From assembly GCF_001651855.1 (NCBI RefSeq), contig NZ_LNQC01000077.1, positions 91,255 through 155,254 of the forward strand: a stretch of DNA of 64,000 bases, written 5' to 3'. The notes beneath the pieces were generated by a model that did no database searches, was not told the origin of the DNA, and saw only the letters and a program-made list of their open reading frames with translations. The stretch comes from Sinorhizobium americanum (GTDB lineage: Bacteria; Pseudomonadota; Alphaproteobacteria; Rhizobiales; Rhizobiaceae). Made by a program: the position numbers and the translations under genes. This document shows, piece by piece, positions 34,143-43,469 of the stretch. How positions within the stretch are numbered: the first letter of the stretch is position 1; each line of letters begins with the position of its first letter.

Positions 34143-34808
34143 ATGATCAAGAAATGCGCCATTCTGGCTGTCGCGGCCATCTATCTTTCCGGATGCACGA
34201 CCACCGATCCCTATACGGGAGAACAGAAGATGTCGAACACGGCCGGCGGCGCGTTGATCGGTGCGGGGCTCGGCGCCGCAACCGGCCTCCTGGTCGGCGG
34301 CAGTGCGGCGGGACGGCGTGACGCCGCACTCGTCGGCGCCGGCATCGGTGCGCTCGGCGGCGGCCTGATCGGCAACTATATGGACCAGCAGGAATCGGAA
34401 TTGCGCGCCCAGTTGCAGGGCACCGGCGTCTCCGTCACACGCCAGGGCGACCGCATCATTCTCAACATGCCGTCGAACATCACTTTCGCGACCGACCGCG
34501 ACCAGGTGATCCCGCCCTTCTACCCGACGCTCGACTCGGTCGCGGTCGTGTTGCGCAAGTTCAACAAGACGCTGATCGACGTCGACGGCCACACCGACTC
34601 GACCGGCAGCGCCTCCCACAACCAGGGCCTTTCGGAGCGCCGCGCCGCTTCGGTCGCCAATTATCTCGGCAGCCGCGGCATCGACCAGCGCCGCATCTCG
34701 ACGATGGGCTACGGCATGGAACGGCCGATCGCGTCGAACGCCAGCGAGGCCGGCCGCGCCCAGAACCGCCGCGTCGAAATCTCGATCGCGCCGATCAAAC
34801 AGGGCTGA
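34143..34808 (+). CDS. OmpA-family outer membrane lipoprotein (YiaD-like)
   Basis: A 221-residue lipoprotein. The lipobox LSGC lies at about residues 15-18 after ILAVAAIY. A glycine-zipper region follows (GGALIGAGLGAATGLLVGGS, GAGIGALGGGLIGNYMD). Residues about 105-218 form an OmpA-like peptidoglycan-binding domain (FATDRDQVIPPFYPTLDSVA, DVDGHTDSTGSASHNQGLSE, GRAQNRRVEISI). It probably tethers the outer membrane to peptidoglycan. Start ATG 34143 gives the proper lipoprotein signal. Terminator follows. Confidence 0.88.
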   Translation: MIKKCAILAVAAIYLSGCTTTDPYTGEQKMSNTAGGALIGAGLGAATGLLVGGSAAGRRDAALVGAGIGALGGGLIGNYMDQQESELRAQLQGTGVSVTRQGDRIILNMPSNITFATDRDQVIPPFYPTLDSVAVVLRKFNKTLIDVDGHTDSTGSASHNQGLSERRAASVANYLGSRGIDQRRISTMGYGMERPIASNASEAGRAQNRRVEISIAPIKQG

Positions 34809-34827
34809 CAGCTTTTCGATATTTCGC

Positions 34828-34865
34828 AAGGGCCGCGCGGAATCTCCGTCGCGGCCCTTTGTTTT
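34828..34865 (+). terminator. Rho-independent terminator after OmpA lipoprotein gene
   Basis: A ten-base stem AAGGGCCGCG (34828-34837) / CGCGGCCCTT (34850-34859), followed by TTGTTTTG. Confidence 0.8.
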
Positions 34866-35029
34866 GAAGCGGCAAGCACTTAGGCGAGTTCGCTTCCACT
34901 AAGGCAGCGGTGTTACGGGCAGTGTCCGCGGCCTATCCAGCGACGCACACGTCCCCTACGGTCGTCATCCTCGGGCTTGAGGGAGGCGCGGTCCCCGTTA
35001 TCGAAAGTGCAGCGCCGCCCGCGGCGACG

Positions 35030-36082
35030 TCAGCCTTGCGGCGGATAGGTGTGCGCGTTTCCGCGGAAATCGGTGACGGTGTAGCAGCCGCCGCCTTCCG
35101 CCTCTATCGAGCTGGCGCTGATCACGGCCTTGCCGTAACCGCCGGGAATATCGAGGATATAGGTCGGCTGGCAGAGGCCCGAGACGCGGCCGCGCAGCGA
35201 GGCGACGAGCGCCTGGCCCTCTTCGATCGACAGTCGGAAATGGCCGGTGCCGGGCGCGAGGTCCGGATGGTGCAGGTAATAGGGCTTGATCCGCGTCTCG
35301 ACGAAGGCGCGCATCAGTTCGGCAAGCACCTCCGGGTCGTCGTTGACGCCCTTCAGCAGCACCGATTGACTGATCATGACGATCCCCGCATCGATCAGCC
35401 GGGCCGCGGCGCCGCGCGCTTCGCCCGTCAGCTCGCGCGGATGATTGGCGTGGAGCGCCACATAGGTCGCCTTGCCGCTGCTTTTGAGCGCCGCGATGAG
35501 ATCCGCATCGATGCGGTGCGGCTCGACGACCGGTACGCGCGTGTGGAAGCGCACGACCTTGACGTGCTCAATCGCGCCGAGACGCTCGAGGATTTCCTGA
35601 AGCCGCCGCGGCGACAGCACCAGCGGGTCACCGCCGGTCAGAATCACCTCCCAGATTTCCGGATGCGCCGCGAGATAGGCGATCGCCGCATCGAGCTCGG
35701 CGGGCGTCAGTGTGCCGAGCCCCTGCGGGCCGACCATCTCGCGGCGGAAACAGAAGCGGCAATAGACCGGGCAGACATGGACGGCCTTGAGCAGCACCCG
35801 GTCCGGGTAGCGGTGGACAATGCCGGGAACGGGGCTGTGGGCGCCGTCGCCGATCGGATCGGCGCGCTCCTCGGGGGTCAGGGTCAACTCCGCTGCGTCC
35901 GGTACGAACTGCCTGGCAATGGGATCATGCGGATCGGCGCGGTCGATGAGGTCTGCAACAGCGGGGCTGATCGCGATCGCGTAGCGGGAGGCGACGCGAG
36001 AGATCGCTTCCTCGGCCGAGGCGTCGATAAGGCCGGCCTCGGCGAGATCGCCGGCGGTCCGGATGGGACGGTGCGCGGTCAT
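35030..36082 (-). CDS. epmB: EF-P beta-lysylation protein (lysine 2,3-aminomutase)
   Basis: A 350-residue radical SAM aminomutase. The [4Fe-4S] motif is CPVYCRFCFRRE; PLP-binding and family residues appear in ILTGGDPLVLSPRRLQEILE and VALHANHPRELTGE. EpmB converts L-alpha-lysine to R-beta-lysine for attachment to EF-P by EpmA. Its start overlaps the epmA stop by four bases (ATGA), and efp is divergent nearby, which supports EpmB over a catabolic KamA. Length is shorter than clostridial KamA (about 416). Confidence 0.93.
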   Translation of the reverse strand: MTAHRPIRTAGDLAEAGLIDASAEEAISRVASRYAIAISPAVADLIDRADPHDPIARQFVPDAAELTLTPEERADPIGDGAHSPVPGIVHRYPDRVLLKAVHVCPVYCRFCFRREMVGPQGLGTLTPAELDAAIAYLAAHPEIWEVILTGGDPLVLSPRRLQEILERLGAIEHVKVVRFHTRVPVVEPHRIDADLIAALKSSGKATYVALHANHPRELTGEARGAAARLIDAGIVMISQSVLLKGVNDDPEVLAELMRAFVETRIKPYYLHHPDLAPGTGHFRLSIEEGQALVASLRGRVSGLCQPTYILDIPGGYGKAVISASSIEAEGGGCYTVTDFRGNAHTYPPQG

Positions 36083-37131
36083 GCGCCGGCCTCCGCCACC
36101 GGTGCCCAGAGCACCTGATCGATGCGTGCCGCACCCGTCGCCAGCATCACCAGCCGGTCGAAGCCGAGCGCGATGCCGCTCGCCTCCGGCATAATGGAAA
36201 GCGCCGACAGGAAGTCCTCGTCGAGCGGATAGGTTTCGCCATAGACCCGCACCTTTTCCGCCATCTCCAGCTCGAAGCGGCGGCGCTGTTCCTTGGCATC
36301 GGTCAGTTCGCCGAAGGCGTTGGCCAATTCGACGCCGCAGGCATAGAGCTCGAAGCGCTCGGCGACGCGAGGATCGCGCGAGGTCGGCCGGGCGAGCGCC
36401 GCCTCGGCAACCGGATATTCGTCCAGGATCGTGGTGCGTCCGAAGCCGAGGTTCGGCTCGACCTTTTCGACGAGCACGCGGCTGAAGAGGTCAGCCCAGG
36501 TGTCGTCGTCGGCAACGCGGAGACCGGCCCGCCGCATGGCCGCGGCCAGACCTTCGCGATCGGTCGCGCCGTCTTTTTCGATCGAGGCGAGAAGATCGAT
36601 GCCGGCAAAGCGCGCGAAGGCCTCGGCGACCGACAGCCGCTCCGGTTCGAGGAACGGGTCGCAACGGCCGCCCTGATACGCGAAGGACCGCGTGCCCGTC
36701 GTCTCGGCGGCGAGCGCGAGGATCTCGGCGCAATCGTCCATCAGCGTCTCGTAGCTCTCCTCGGCGCGGTACCATTCGAGCATGGTGAATTCCGGATGGT
36801 GCAGCGGGCCACGCTCGCGATTGCGATAGACATGGGCGAAGCAGGCGATGCGTCTTTCGCCGGCCGCCAGGAGCTTCTTGCAGGCGAATTCCGGCGAAGT
36901 GTGGAGATAGAGCGGCTGCATCGATCCGTCCGACCCAAGCGCCTGCGTTTCGAAGGCGTGCAGATGCGCCTCATTGCCCGGCGACAGCTGCAGCGTTGCC
37001 GTATCGACTTCCATGAAGTCCCGCTCGCCGAAGAAGCGGCGGAGTGCCGACTGGATGCGGTTGCGGCCGATCAGAAAGGGACGGCGGTCGGCGTGGACAT
37101 CCGGTGTCCACCAGGGAGAAGCATGCGGCAT
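36079..37131 (-). CDS. epmA: EF-P lysine aminoacylase (GenX/PoxA)
   Basis: A 350-residue class II lysyl-tRNA synthetase paralogue lacking the anticodon-binding domain. Motif 2 is FAHVYRNRERGPLHHPEFTM; motif 3 is GIALGFDRLVMLATGA. It activates beta-lysine and ligates it to Lys34 of EF-P. ATG 37131 (PHASPWWTPDVHADRRPFLI) is chosen over ATG 37161, which would add ten residues. It is the first gene of the epmA-epmB pair, divergent from efp. Confidence 0.93.
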   Translation of the reverse strand: MPHASPWWTPDVHADRRPFLIGRNRIQSALRRFFGERDFMEVDTATLQLSPGNEAHLHAFETQALGSDGSMQPLYLHTSPEFACKKLLAAGERRIACFAHVYRNRERGPLHHPEFTMLEWYRAEESYETLMDDCAEILALAAETTGTRSFAYQGGRCDPFLEPERLSVAEAFARFAGIDLLASIEKDGATDREGLAAAMRRAGLRVADDDTWADLFSRVLVEKVEPNLGFGRTTILDEYPVAEAALARPTSRDPRVAERFELYACGVELANAFGELTDAKEQRRRFELEMAEKVRVYGETYPLDEDFLSALSIMPEASGIALGFDRLVMLATGAARIDQVLWAPVAEAGA

Positions 37132-37292
37132 GGTCGGTTCGGTCCAAGCTTTCTTCCGCACGAATGCCGCTCAGGCTGGCTATTTGCGCGAAATTAGGGT
37201 AGTGGCGGCGCGAAATCGAAACATTCTCGCGTCCTTCCGGGCCGATTTCCGGCCCGCGCGTGTCGCTGATACCTCTGTTACAAGGAAGACTA

Positions 37293-37862
37293 ATGGTCAA
37301 GGTCATCGCTTCTTCGGTCCGCAAGGGCAACGTTCTCGACGTCGACGGCAAGCTCTATGTCGTGCTCACCGCGCAGAACTTCCATCCGGGCAAGGGCACG
37401 CCGGTCACGCAGGTCGACATGCGCCGCATCTCCGACGGCGTGAAGGTCTCGGAACGCTACCGAACCACCGAGCAGGTCGAGCGCGCCTTCGTCGAGGACC
37501 GCGAGCACACCTTCCTCTATGAAGATGCCGAAGGCTTCCATTTCATGAATCCGGAGAGCTACGACCAGCTCGTCATGTCGGCCGAGGACATCGGCGACCT
37601 GAAGGCTTACCTTCAGGAAGGCATGGCGGTGATGCTGTCGATCCACGAGGGCATTGCGATCGCCATCGACCTGCCGCGCCACGTCATCCTCGAGATCACC
37701 GAGACCGAGCCGGTCGTCAAGGGCCAGACGGCGTCTTCCTCCTACAAGCCGGCCCTGCTTTCGAACGGCGTCCGCACCTCGGTGCCGCCGCATATCCAGG
37801 CCGGCACCCGCGTTGTCATCGCAACGGAAGACGGCTCCTACGTCGAGCGCGCCAAGGACTGA
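37293..37862 (+). CDS. efp: Elongation factor P
   Basis: A 189-residue EF-P that rescues ribosomes stalled at polyproline. The modified residue is Lys34 in FHPGKGTPVTQV, the form recognised by EpmA. Domain II and III follow (YEDAEGFHFMNPESYDQLVM, VKGQTASSSYKPALLSNGV). Start ATG 37293 is preceded by AAGGAAGAC. It is divergent from epmA and ends with a strong terminator. Confidence 0.97.
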   Translation: MVKVIASSVRKGNVLDVDGKLYVVLTAQNFHPGKGTPVTQVDMRRISDGVKVSERYRTTEQVERAFVEDREHTFLYEDAEGFHFMNPESYDQLVMSAEDIGDLKAYLQEGMAVMLSIHEGIAIAIDLPRHVILEITETEPVVKGQTASSSYKPALLSNGVRTSVPPHIQAGTRVVIATEDGSYVERAKD

Positions 37863-37890
37863 GGCACGTCCTGAGAGCGCTGTTTAACAG

Positions 37891-37920
37891 GGGCGGCAGG
37901 TTACCTGCCGCCCTTTTTTT
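37891..37920 (+). terminator. Rho-independent terminator after efp
   Basis: GGGCGGCAGG (37891-37900), loop TTA, CCTGCCGCCC (37904-37913), then seven T residues. Confidence 0.95.
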
Positions 37921-38041
37921 GTCGCGACTCACAACTCAGAATGCGAGTGCGCAAGGCCTGCAAAATTGAGCGTGCATTTTTGAGGCGCGCTGTTTAGGGT
38001 CACCTGCCGCTGCCGAAAGCTGGACGAGATCGAGGGATTGC

Positions 38042-39283
38042 ATGTTTCCATTGTCGCATATGATGAAAGCCTTCATCCGCAAAGGCCGCCTTACCGTGAT
38101 CGACGCCGACGGCAAAAGGCACGTCTTTTCGGGCGAGCCGGGGCCGAGCGTCACAATGCGGCTCACCGACAAGCGGCTCTATCGCAGTCTCGTCCTCAAT
38201 GCCGAGCTTGCCGCCGGCGAGGCATATATGGACGGGACGATGCGCTTCGAGGAGGGATCGACCCTTCGAGACTTCCTCACCCTCTTCTCGATCAACCGGC
38301 TGTCGCTCGGCTCCTACCCGATCCAGAAGCTGCTGCGGGCGATCAAGATGCGCTTTCGCAAGCGCCAGCAGGCAAATCCGAAGGGGAAGGCGCAGCAGAA
38401 CGTCGCGCATCACTACGATCTCGGCAACGCGTTCTACAAGCTCTTCCTCGACGAGAACATGCTCTATTCCTGCGCCTATTTCCGCGAACCGGACGAGACG
38501 CTGGAGGCGGCACAGCGCAACAAGCTCAGGCTGCTCGCCTCAAAGCTCTGCCTGAAGCCCGGCATGAAGGTGCTCGACATCGGCTGCGGCTGGGGCGATC
38601 TGGCGCTCTATCTGGCCGCTCTCGAGAATGTCGAGGTTCTCGGCGTGACGCTCTCTAAGGAGCAGCAGGCACTCGCCTCCGAGCGTGCCCGCGCCGCGGG
38701 CCTTGCCGACCGGGTGCGCTTCGAGCTCAAGGACTACCGCGACGTCGAGGGGCCGTTCGACCGCATCGTCTCGGTCGGCATGTTCGAACATGTCGGCGTT
38801 CATCACTACGACGAATTCTTCAAGAAGGTGAACGCGCTGATGCGCGATGACGGCATCGCCGTCCTGCACTCGATCGGCCATATGAGCCCGCCCGGCATGG
38901 CGAGCCCGTGGCTCAGGAAGTATATCTTCCCGGGCGCCTATTCGCCGGCCCTCTCCGAAGTCTTCGAGGTCGTCGAGCGCAACAGCCTATGGGTGAGCGA
39001 CCTCGAGTTCCTGCGCGTCCATTACGCGACGACGCTCGCCCATTGGGGCGCGCGCTTCGAAGAAAACCGCGACAAGGTGATCGCGATGTATGACGAGCGC
39101 TTCGCGAGGATGTGGGAGTTCTATCTGATCAGCGCAGAGATGATGTTCCGCACCGGCAGCCAGCTCGTCTTCCACATGCAGCTGTCGCGCTCCCGCGATG
39201 CGGCGCCGATCGTGCGCGATTACATCACCGACCAGCAGCGCGCCTATATGGAACAGGAAAAGGCGCTCGACCTGGCGATCTGA
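38042..39283 (+). CDS. cfa: Cyclopropane-fatty-acyl-phospholipid synthase
   Basis: A 413-residue CFA synthase that methylenates cis-unsaturated acyl chains of membrane phospholipids using SAM. The SAM-binding motif is LDIGCGWGDLALYLA (about residues 178-192); NVAHHYDLGNAFYKLFLDEN and MLYSCAYF are the substrate-side signatures, and FPGAYSPALSEV lies in the C-terminal region. Start ATG 38042 has GAGGG upstream. Rhizobia have two or more copies, so cfa1/cfa2 is not assigned. It consumes products of the FabA/FabB pathway seen at 5-7 kb. Confidence 0.93.
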   Translation: MFPLSHMMKAFIRKGRLTVIDADGKRHVFSGEPGPSVTMRLTDKRLYRSLVLNAELAAGEAYMDGTMRFEEGSTLRDFLTLFSINRLSLGSYPIQKLLRAIKMRFRKRQQANPKGKAQQNVAHHYDLGNAFYKLFLDENMLYSCAYFREPDETLEAAQRNKLRLLASKLCLKPGMKVLDIGCGWGDLALYLAALENVEVLGVTLSKEQQALASERARAAGLADRVRFELKDYRDVEGPFDRIVSVGMFEHVGVHHYDEFFKKVNALMRDDGIAVLHSIGHMSPPGMASPWLRKYIFPGAYSPALSEVFEVVERNSLWVSDLEFLRVHYATTLAHWGARFEENRDKVIAMYDERFARMWEFYLISAEMMFRTGSQLVFHMQLSRSRDAAPIVRDYITDQQRAYMEQEKALDLAI

Positions 39284-39323
39284 GACCCGTCTGCCTATGC
39301 GGTGACGCGGGCAAAATGCGCCG

Positions 39324-40340
39324 TCAGCGTTTCGCCCAGAGCACCTTGAAGCGCGCATTGCGGCAGGTTTCGCCACTTTCCTTGAAGCTTTCCGCCAGGA
39401 CCAGTTCATAAGGCAGGCCGCGATTGGCGACCAGCATCAGCCGGCCGCCCTGCTTCAGGGCCTTGGCGGCTGCCTTGATCATCGCCGCGCCGAGGGCGGG
39501 CTCGGCCGCGTGGCCCTCGTGGAAGGGCGGGTTCATGACAATCAGGTCGTATTTGTCGCGGGTTTCCTCGCTCGTCAGATCGTGCCAGTAGAAGCGCGCC
39601 GGCGTCGACGAAGCGTTCGCCGCCATGTTGGCCCGCGCCGCCTCCAGGGAATTGTGATCCGCCTCGAACAGGTCGATGCCCTTGAGGCCCGGCGAGGCCT
39701 CGGCAAGCTTCACCGAGAGAAAACCCCAGCCGGCGCCGAAATCCGCCGCATGGCCGCTGAAATCGCGCGGCAGGCGGGAGGCGAGCAGTTCCGAGCCGGC
39801 ATCGACGCGGTCGTGCGAGAACATGCCCGGCGCCGCCTCGAACAGGCCGTCGACGCGCACGGGGACCTTGGTGAGCTTCGACACGGCCTCGGAGGCGTCC
39901 TCCGGCCGCGTGAACCAGAAGGCGACGCCGTGATATTTCGGCATCGAATCGCCTTCCCAGCCGAACTTGTCGATCTTCTTGCGCAGCGGCTGGATACCGT
40001 CCTCCTTGCCGCCGGCGACGACGATGAGGGCGCCGTCCCGGGTGCGTTTCAGCGCCTCGGCAATGCGGTCCTCGTTCTCGCCCTTGTGTTTGCCGCAGAG
40101 CACCAACGCTGCGTCGTAGTCCTCGCCCGAGGCGACCGGCGCCGCTTCAGCCCGTGCAGCTTCCAGAGCGCGATACAGGGATTTGAGCGGCTGGACGGCC
40201 AGCATCGATGCGGCAAAGCCTTCCGGCAGCCTGTAGCCCGCTTCCGCACCGAGAAACAGGACGCGCTCGCCCTCCCCCGGCGGATCGATGACGCCGGTCT
40301 CGAAGGGGTAGAACAGGGTTTTCAGCGCGTCGCGGCTCAT
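39324..40340 (-). CDS. RsmC/RlmG-like class I methyltransferase
   Basis: A 338-residue SAM methyltransferase. The N-terminal half is a degenerate methyltransferase fold; the catalytic C-half has HAADFGAGWGFLSVKLAE (SAM-binding), IDLFEADHNSLEAAR and the NPPF motif (IVMNPPFHEGHA) of base N-methyltransferases. It matches RsmC, which makes m2G1207 in 16S rRNA, though RlmG-type specificity cannot be excluded. ATG 40340 gives SRDALKTLFYPFETG. Convergent with cfa. Confidence 0.85.
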   Translation of the reverse strand: MSRDALKTLFYPFETGVIDPPGEGERVLFLGAEAGYRLPEGFAASMLAVQPLKSLYRALEAARAEAAPVASGEDYDAALVLCGKHKGENEDRIAEALKRTRDGALIVVAGGKEDGIQPLRKKIDKFGWEGDSMPKYHGVAFWFTRPEDASEAVSKLTKVPVRVDGLFEAAPGMFSHDRVDAGSELLASRLPRDFSGHAADFGAGWGFLSVKLAEASPGLKGIDLFEADHNSLEAARANMAANASSTPARFYWHDLTSEETRDKYDLIVMNPPFHEGHAAEPALGAAMIKAAAKALKQGGRLMLVANRGLPYELVLAESFKESGETCRNARFKVLWAKR

Positions 40341-40415
40341 GGATGTTTCCGTTAGCAAATCTGTCGGTCGAGTGCGGGCCGCCTCACAGGGAGAGTCTTG
40401 TCCCGCGCTTACGAG

Positions 40416-40445
40416 AAAGGGCGCGAAGCGATCTGCTCCGCGCCC
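40416..40445 (-). terminator. Rho-independent terminator after pnp
   Basis: On the minus strand GGGCGCGGAGC, loop AGATC, GCTTCGCGCCC (11-bp stem with one wobble), followed by TTTCTC, 25 bases after the pnp stop. Confidence 0.75.
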
Positions 40446-40470
40446 CGAGTTGGATTGAACTGAAGCCGGC

Positions 40471-42633
40471 TTATTCGGCCGCTTCGCCGCCGTCCTTCTT
40501 GTCGGACTTGTCGCCCTTTTCGGCGACGATCTCCTTGCCGGTCGCTTGGTCGACGACCTTCATGGAGAGGCGGACCTTGCCGCGCTCGTCGAAGCCCATC
40601 AGCTTTACCCAGACTTTGTCGCCTTCCTTGACGACGTCGGTCGTCTTGGCGACGCGCTCGGAGGCGAGCTGCGAGATGTGGACGAGGCCGTCACGGGCGC
40701 CGAAGAAGTTGACGAAGGCGCCGAAATCGGCGGTCTTGACGACCGTGCCCTCATAGATCTGGCCGACTTCCGGCTCGGCGACGATCGAGTGGATCCACTT
40801 GCGCGCAGCCTCGATCTCCTTGCCGGACGACGAAGCGATCTTGACGGTGCCGTCGTCCTCGATGTTGATCTTGGCGCCGGTCTTCTCGACGATTTCACGG
40901 ATGACCTTACCGCCGGAACCGATGACTTCGCGGATCTTGTCGACCGGGATGTTCATCACCTCGATGCGCGGCGCGAATTCGCCGAGCTGGCCGCGGCTCT
41001 CGGAAATGGCCTTGGCCATTTCGCCGAGAATGTGCATGCGGCCGCCCTTCGCCTGGTTGAGCGCAACACCCATGATCTCTTCGGTGATGCCCTCGATCTT
41101 GATGTCCATCTGCAGCGACGTGATGCCGGCTTCCGTGCCGGCCACCTTGAAGTCCATGTCGCCGAGATGATCTTCGTCACCGAGGATGTCGGAGAGAACG
41201 GCGAAGCGGTCGTCTTCCTTGATCAGGCCCATGGCGATGCCGGCGACCGGCTTGGCAAGCGGCACGCCCGCATCCATCAGCGCCAGCGAGGTACCGCAGA
41301 CGGTTGCCATCGAGGAGGAGCCGTTCGACTCGGTGATCTCGGAGACCACGCGCAGCGTGTAGGGGAACTGTTCCGCCGTCGGCAGCATCGGATGGATGGC
41401 GCGCCAGGCGAGCTTGCCGTGGCCGATTTCGCGGCGGCCTGGAGAACCCATGCGGCCCGTCTCACCGACCGAGAAGGGCGGGAAGTTGTAGTGCAGCATG
41501 AAGTTTTCCTTGTACATGCCGGTCAAGGAATCGACATACTGCTCGTCTTCGCCGGTGCCGAGGGTGGCAACGACGATCGCCTGCGTTTCACCGCGGGTAA
41601 AGATCGCCGAACCGTGGGTGCGCGGCAGGAGGCCGACTTCGGCGACGATCGGGCGAACCGTCACGAGGTCGCGGCCATCGATGCGGCTCTGGGTGTCGAG
41701 GATGTTCCAGCGGACGATCTTGGCCTGCAAGTGCTTGAAGACCGAGGCGATTTCCTCTGCCGTGTGAGCCGGGTTCTCGATGCCTTCCGGCAGGAAGTGC
41801 TCCTTCACCCTGGCCTTGACGGCGTCGACTGCGGCGTAGCGGGCGGCCTTCTCGGTGATCTTGTAGGCGTTGCGCAGCTCGTCCTCGGCGATCGCCAGCA
41901 TGGCGTTTTCGAGAGCGGAATGATCTTCCGCTTCGAACTCGCGCGGCTCCTTGGCGGCGACTTCGGCAAGCTTGATGATCGCGTCGATCACCGGCTGGAA
42001 GCCCTTCTGCCCGAAAACGACGGCGCCGAGCATGATGTCTTCCGGCAGTTCCTTGGCTTCCGACTCGACCATCAGCACGGCTTCCTGGGTGCCGGCGACG
42101 ACCAGATCCAGCGAGGACTCGTCCATTTCGTCGAGATGCGGGTTCAAGACGTATTCGCCGTTGATGTAGCCGACGCGGGCGCCGCCGATCGGACCCATGA
42201 ACGGAATGCCGGAAAGCGTCAGCGCCGCGGAAGCGGCGACCATCGAGACGACGTCCGGGTTGTTTTCAAGGTCATGCTGCATGACCGTGACGATCACCTG
42301 GGTGTCGTTCTTGTAGCCTTCCGGGAAGAGCGGGCGGATCGGCCGGTCAATCAGGCGCGAAACGAGCGTCTCGTTTTCGCTCGGGCGGCCTTCACGCTTG
42401 AAATAGCCGCCGGGGATCTTGCCGGCGGCATAGGTCTTTTCCTGGTAGTTGACGGTCAGCGGGAAGAAATCCTGGCCGGGTTTCGGTGCCTTGGCGGAGA
42501 CCACCGTGGCGAGCACGACGGTTTCGCCGTAGGTGGCGAGAACGGCGCCGTCGGCCTGGCGGGCGATCTTGCCGGTTTCGAGCTTGAGCGGACGCCCAGC
42601 CCATTCGATTTCTACCTTGTGGGTCTCGAACAT
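40471..42633 (-). CDS. pnp: Polyribonucleotide nucleotidyltransferase (PNPase)
   Basis: A 720-residue phosphorolytic 3'-5' exoribonuclease, core of the RNA degradosome. Two RNase PH domains are visible (KPGQDFFPLTVNYQEKTYAA and FPPFSVGETGRMGSPGRREI), followed by a KH domain (GSGGKVIREIVEKTGAKINI) and an S1 domain (YEGTVVKTADFGAFVNFFGA) with an acidic/Lys tail. ATG 42633 (FETHKVEIEWAG) follows AAGGA; an in-frame ATG at 42837 is not supported. It lies downstream of rpsO, as in most proteobacteria. Confidence 0.97.
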   Translation of the reverse strand: MFETHKVEIEWAGRPLKLETGKIARQADGAVLATYGETVVLATVVSAKAPKPGQDFFPLTVNYQEKTYAAGKIPGGYFKREGRPSENETLVSRLIDRPIRPLFPEGYKNDTQVIVTVMQHDLENNPDVVSMVAASAALTLSGIPFMGPIGGARVGYINGEYVLNPHLDEMDESSLDLVVAGTQEAVLMVESEAKELPEDIMLGAVVFGQKGFQPVIDAIIKLAEVAAKEPREFEAEDHSALENAMLAIAEDELRNAYKITEKAARYAAVDAVKARVKEHFLPEGIENPAHTAEEIASVFKHLQAKIVRWNILDTQSRIDGRDLVTVRPIVAEVGLLPRTHGSAIFTRGETQAIVVATLGTGEDEQYVDSLTGMYKENFMLHYNFPPFSVGETGRMGSPGRREIGHGKLAWRAIHPMLPTAEQFPYTLRVVSEITESNGSSSMATVCGTSLALMDAGVPLAKPVAGIAMGLIKEDDRFAVLSDILGDEDHLGDMDFKVAGTEAGITSLQMDIKIEGITEEIMGVALNQAKGGRMHILGEMAKAISESRGQLGEFAPRIEVMNIPVDKIREVIGSGGKVIREIVEKTGAKINIEDDGTVKIASSSGKEIEAARKWIHSIVAEPEVGQIYEGTVVKTADFGAFVNFFGARDGLVHISQLASERVAKTTDVVKEGDKVWVKLMGFDERGKVRLSMKVVDQATGKEIVAEKGDKSDKKDGGEAAE

Positions 42634-42977
42634 GTTCTGTCCTTCGTGTGCGGGAGACCGTCCGCGGCTGTTGCAGCGCAGACGATCCGGTGCCGCTTGG
42701 TGTGGCGCATCACGGGCAAGACAACGGGAGGCTTCAATCAGAGCCGGCCGCTCGCCACTTTGCCGCGCTGCCTGCATGGAAGCGCTTCGGCGAGCAGGCG
42801 CCGAAGCATCCTGCAATCCTGCCCCATGACGGGCCATCGGTTAATCCGCGATACCGGCCCATCCGGTCCGCTGGACATTCCCCCATTGCGTCTTCGACGC
42901 AGGTGGAGGGACGATTGGTGGGCGCTTCAGCGCCCAAAAAAACCGGCGGATCGCCAAGCGACCCGCCGGACAGTCGA
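42634..42977. other. rpsO-pnp intergenic region
   Basis: 344 bases with the rpsO terminator at its right end and presumably a pnp promoter and leader. A second hairpin GGGCGC-TTCA-GCGCCC (42920-42935) abuts the T tract. In enterobacteria this leader is the RNase III/PNPase autoregulation site; whether that holds here cannot be read. Confidence 0.45.
42936..42969 (-). terminator. Rho-independent terminator after rpsO
   Basis: On the minus strand CCGGCGGGTCGC, loop TTG, GCGATCCGCCGG (12-bp stem with one mismatch), followed by seven T residues, eight bases after the rpsO stop. Confidence 0.9.
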
Positions 42978-43247
42978 TTAGCGACGGATGCCGAGGGCAC
43001 CGATCAGCTTGCTGTAGCGCGCTTCGTCTTTCTTCTTCAGATAGTCGAGGAGCGAGCGACGGCTGGAGACCATCGCGAGAAGACCACGGCGGGAATGGTT
43101 GTCCTTCTTGTGGTCCTTGAAGTGTTCGGTCAGGTTGTTGATCCGTTCCGTCAGGAGCGCAACCTGGACTTCCGGAGAACCGGTATCGCCTTCAACGGTC
43201 GCGAATTCCTTGATGAGCTGAGCCTTGCGCTCTGCAGTGATCGACAT
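42978..43247 (-). CDS. rpsO: 30S ribosomal protein S15
   Basis: An 89-residue S15, the usual length. Typical segments are KQ-like start SITAERKAQLIKEF, GDTGSPEVQVALLTERINNL, HFKDHKKDNHSRRGLLAMVS and RRSLLDYLKKKD. It binds the central domain of 16S rRNA and often represses its own mRNA. ATG 43247 is preceded by AAAGGAAC. It is followed by a terminator, then pnp. Confidence 0.98.
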   Translation of the reverse strand: MSITAERKAQLIKEFATVEGDTGSPEVQVALLTERINNLTEHFKDHKKDNHSRRGLLAMVSSRRSLLDYLKKKDEARYSKLIGALGIRR

Positions 43248-43469
43248 CGGATGTTCCTTTCGTTTTCGAGGATTTGAGGGTCGCCGGCAGCCGGGATGTC
43301 GTCCAGCCACGGCCGTTCACACGAAGAGGCGAGGCCTTTTCGCTGGCGTGCCTATAACCGAAACGGACACAAAAGGAAAGGGCGATCGAGCCGGCCACGG
43401 ATCGGGCGGCTGCGCCGCAATTTTCCTATGCTCAAGCTGCCGCAAGCGTCGACATCGGCAGGCGCCGCA

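Noticed and set aside
33980..34180. 66-residue open frame upstream of the OmpA lipoprotein gene
   Set aside because: Overlaps the lipoprotein start on the other strand, with no ribosome-binding site or family match.
40546..42981. 811-residue open frame antisense to pnp
   Set aside because: It mirrors the pnp codons and its composition (Asp/Gly/Val/Leu/Arg-rich) is the usual shadow of a GC-rich gene; pnp has full family conservation.
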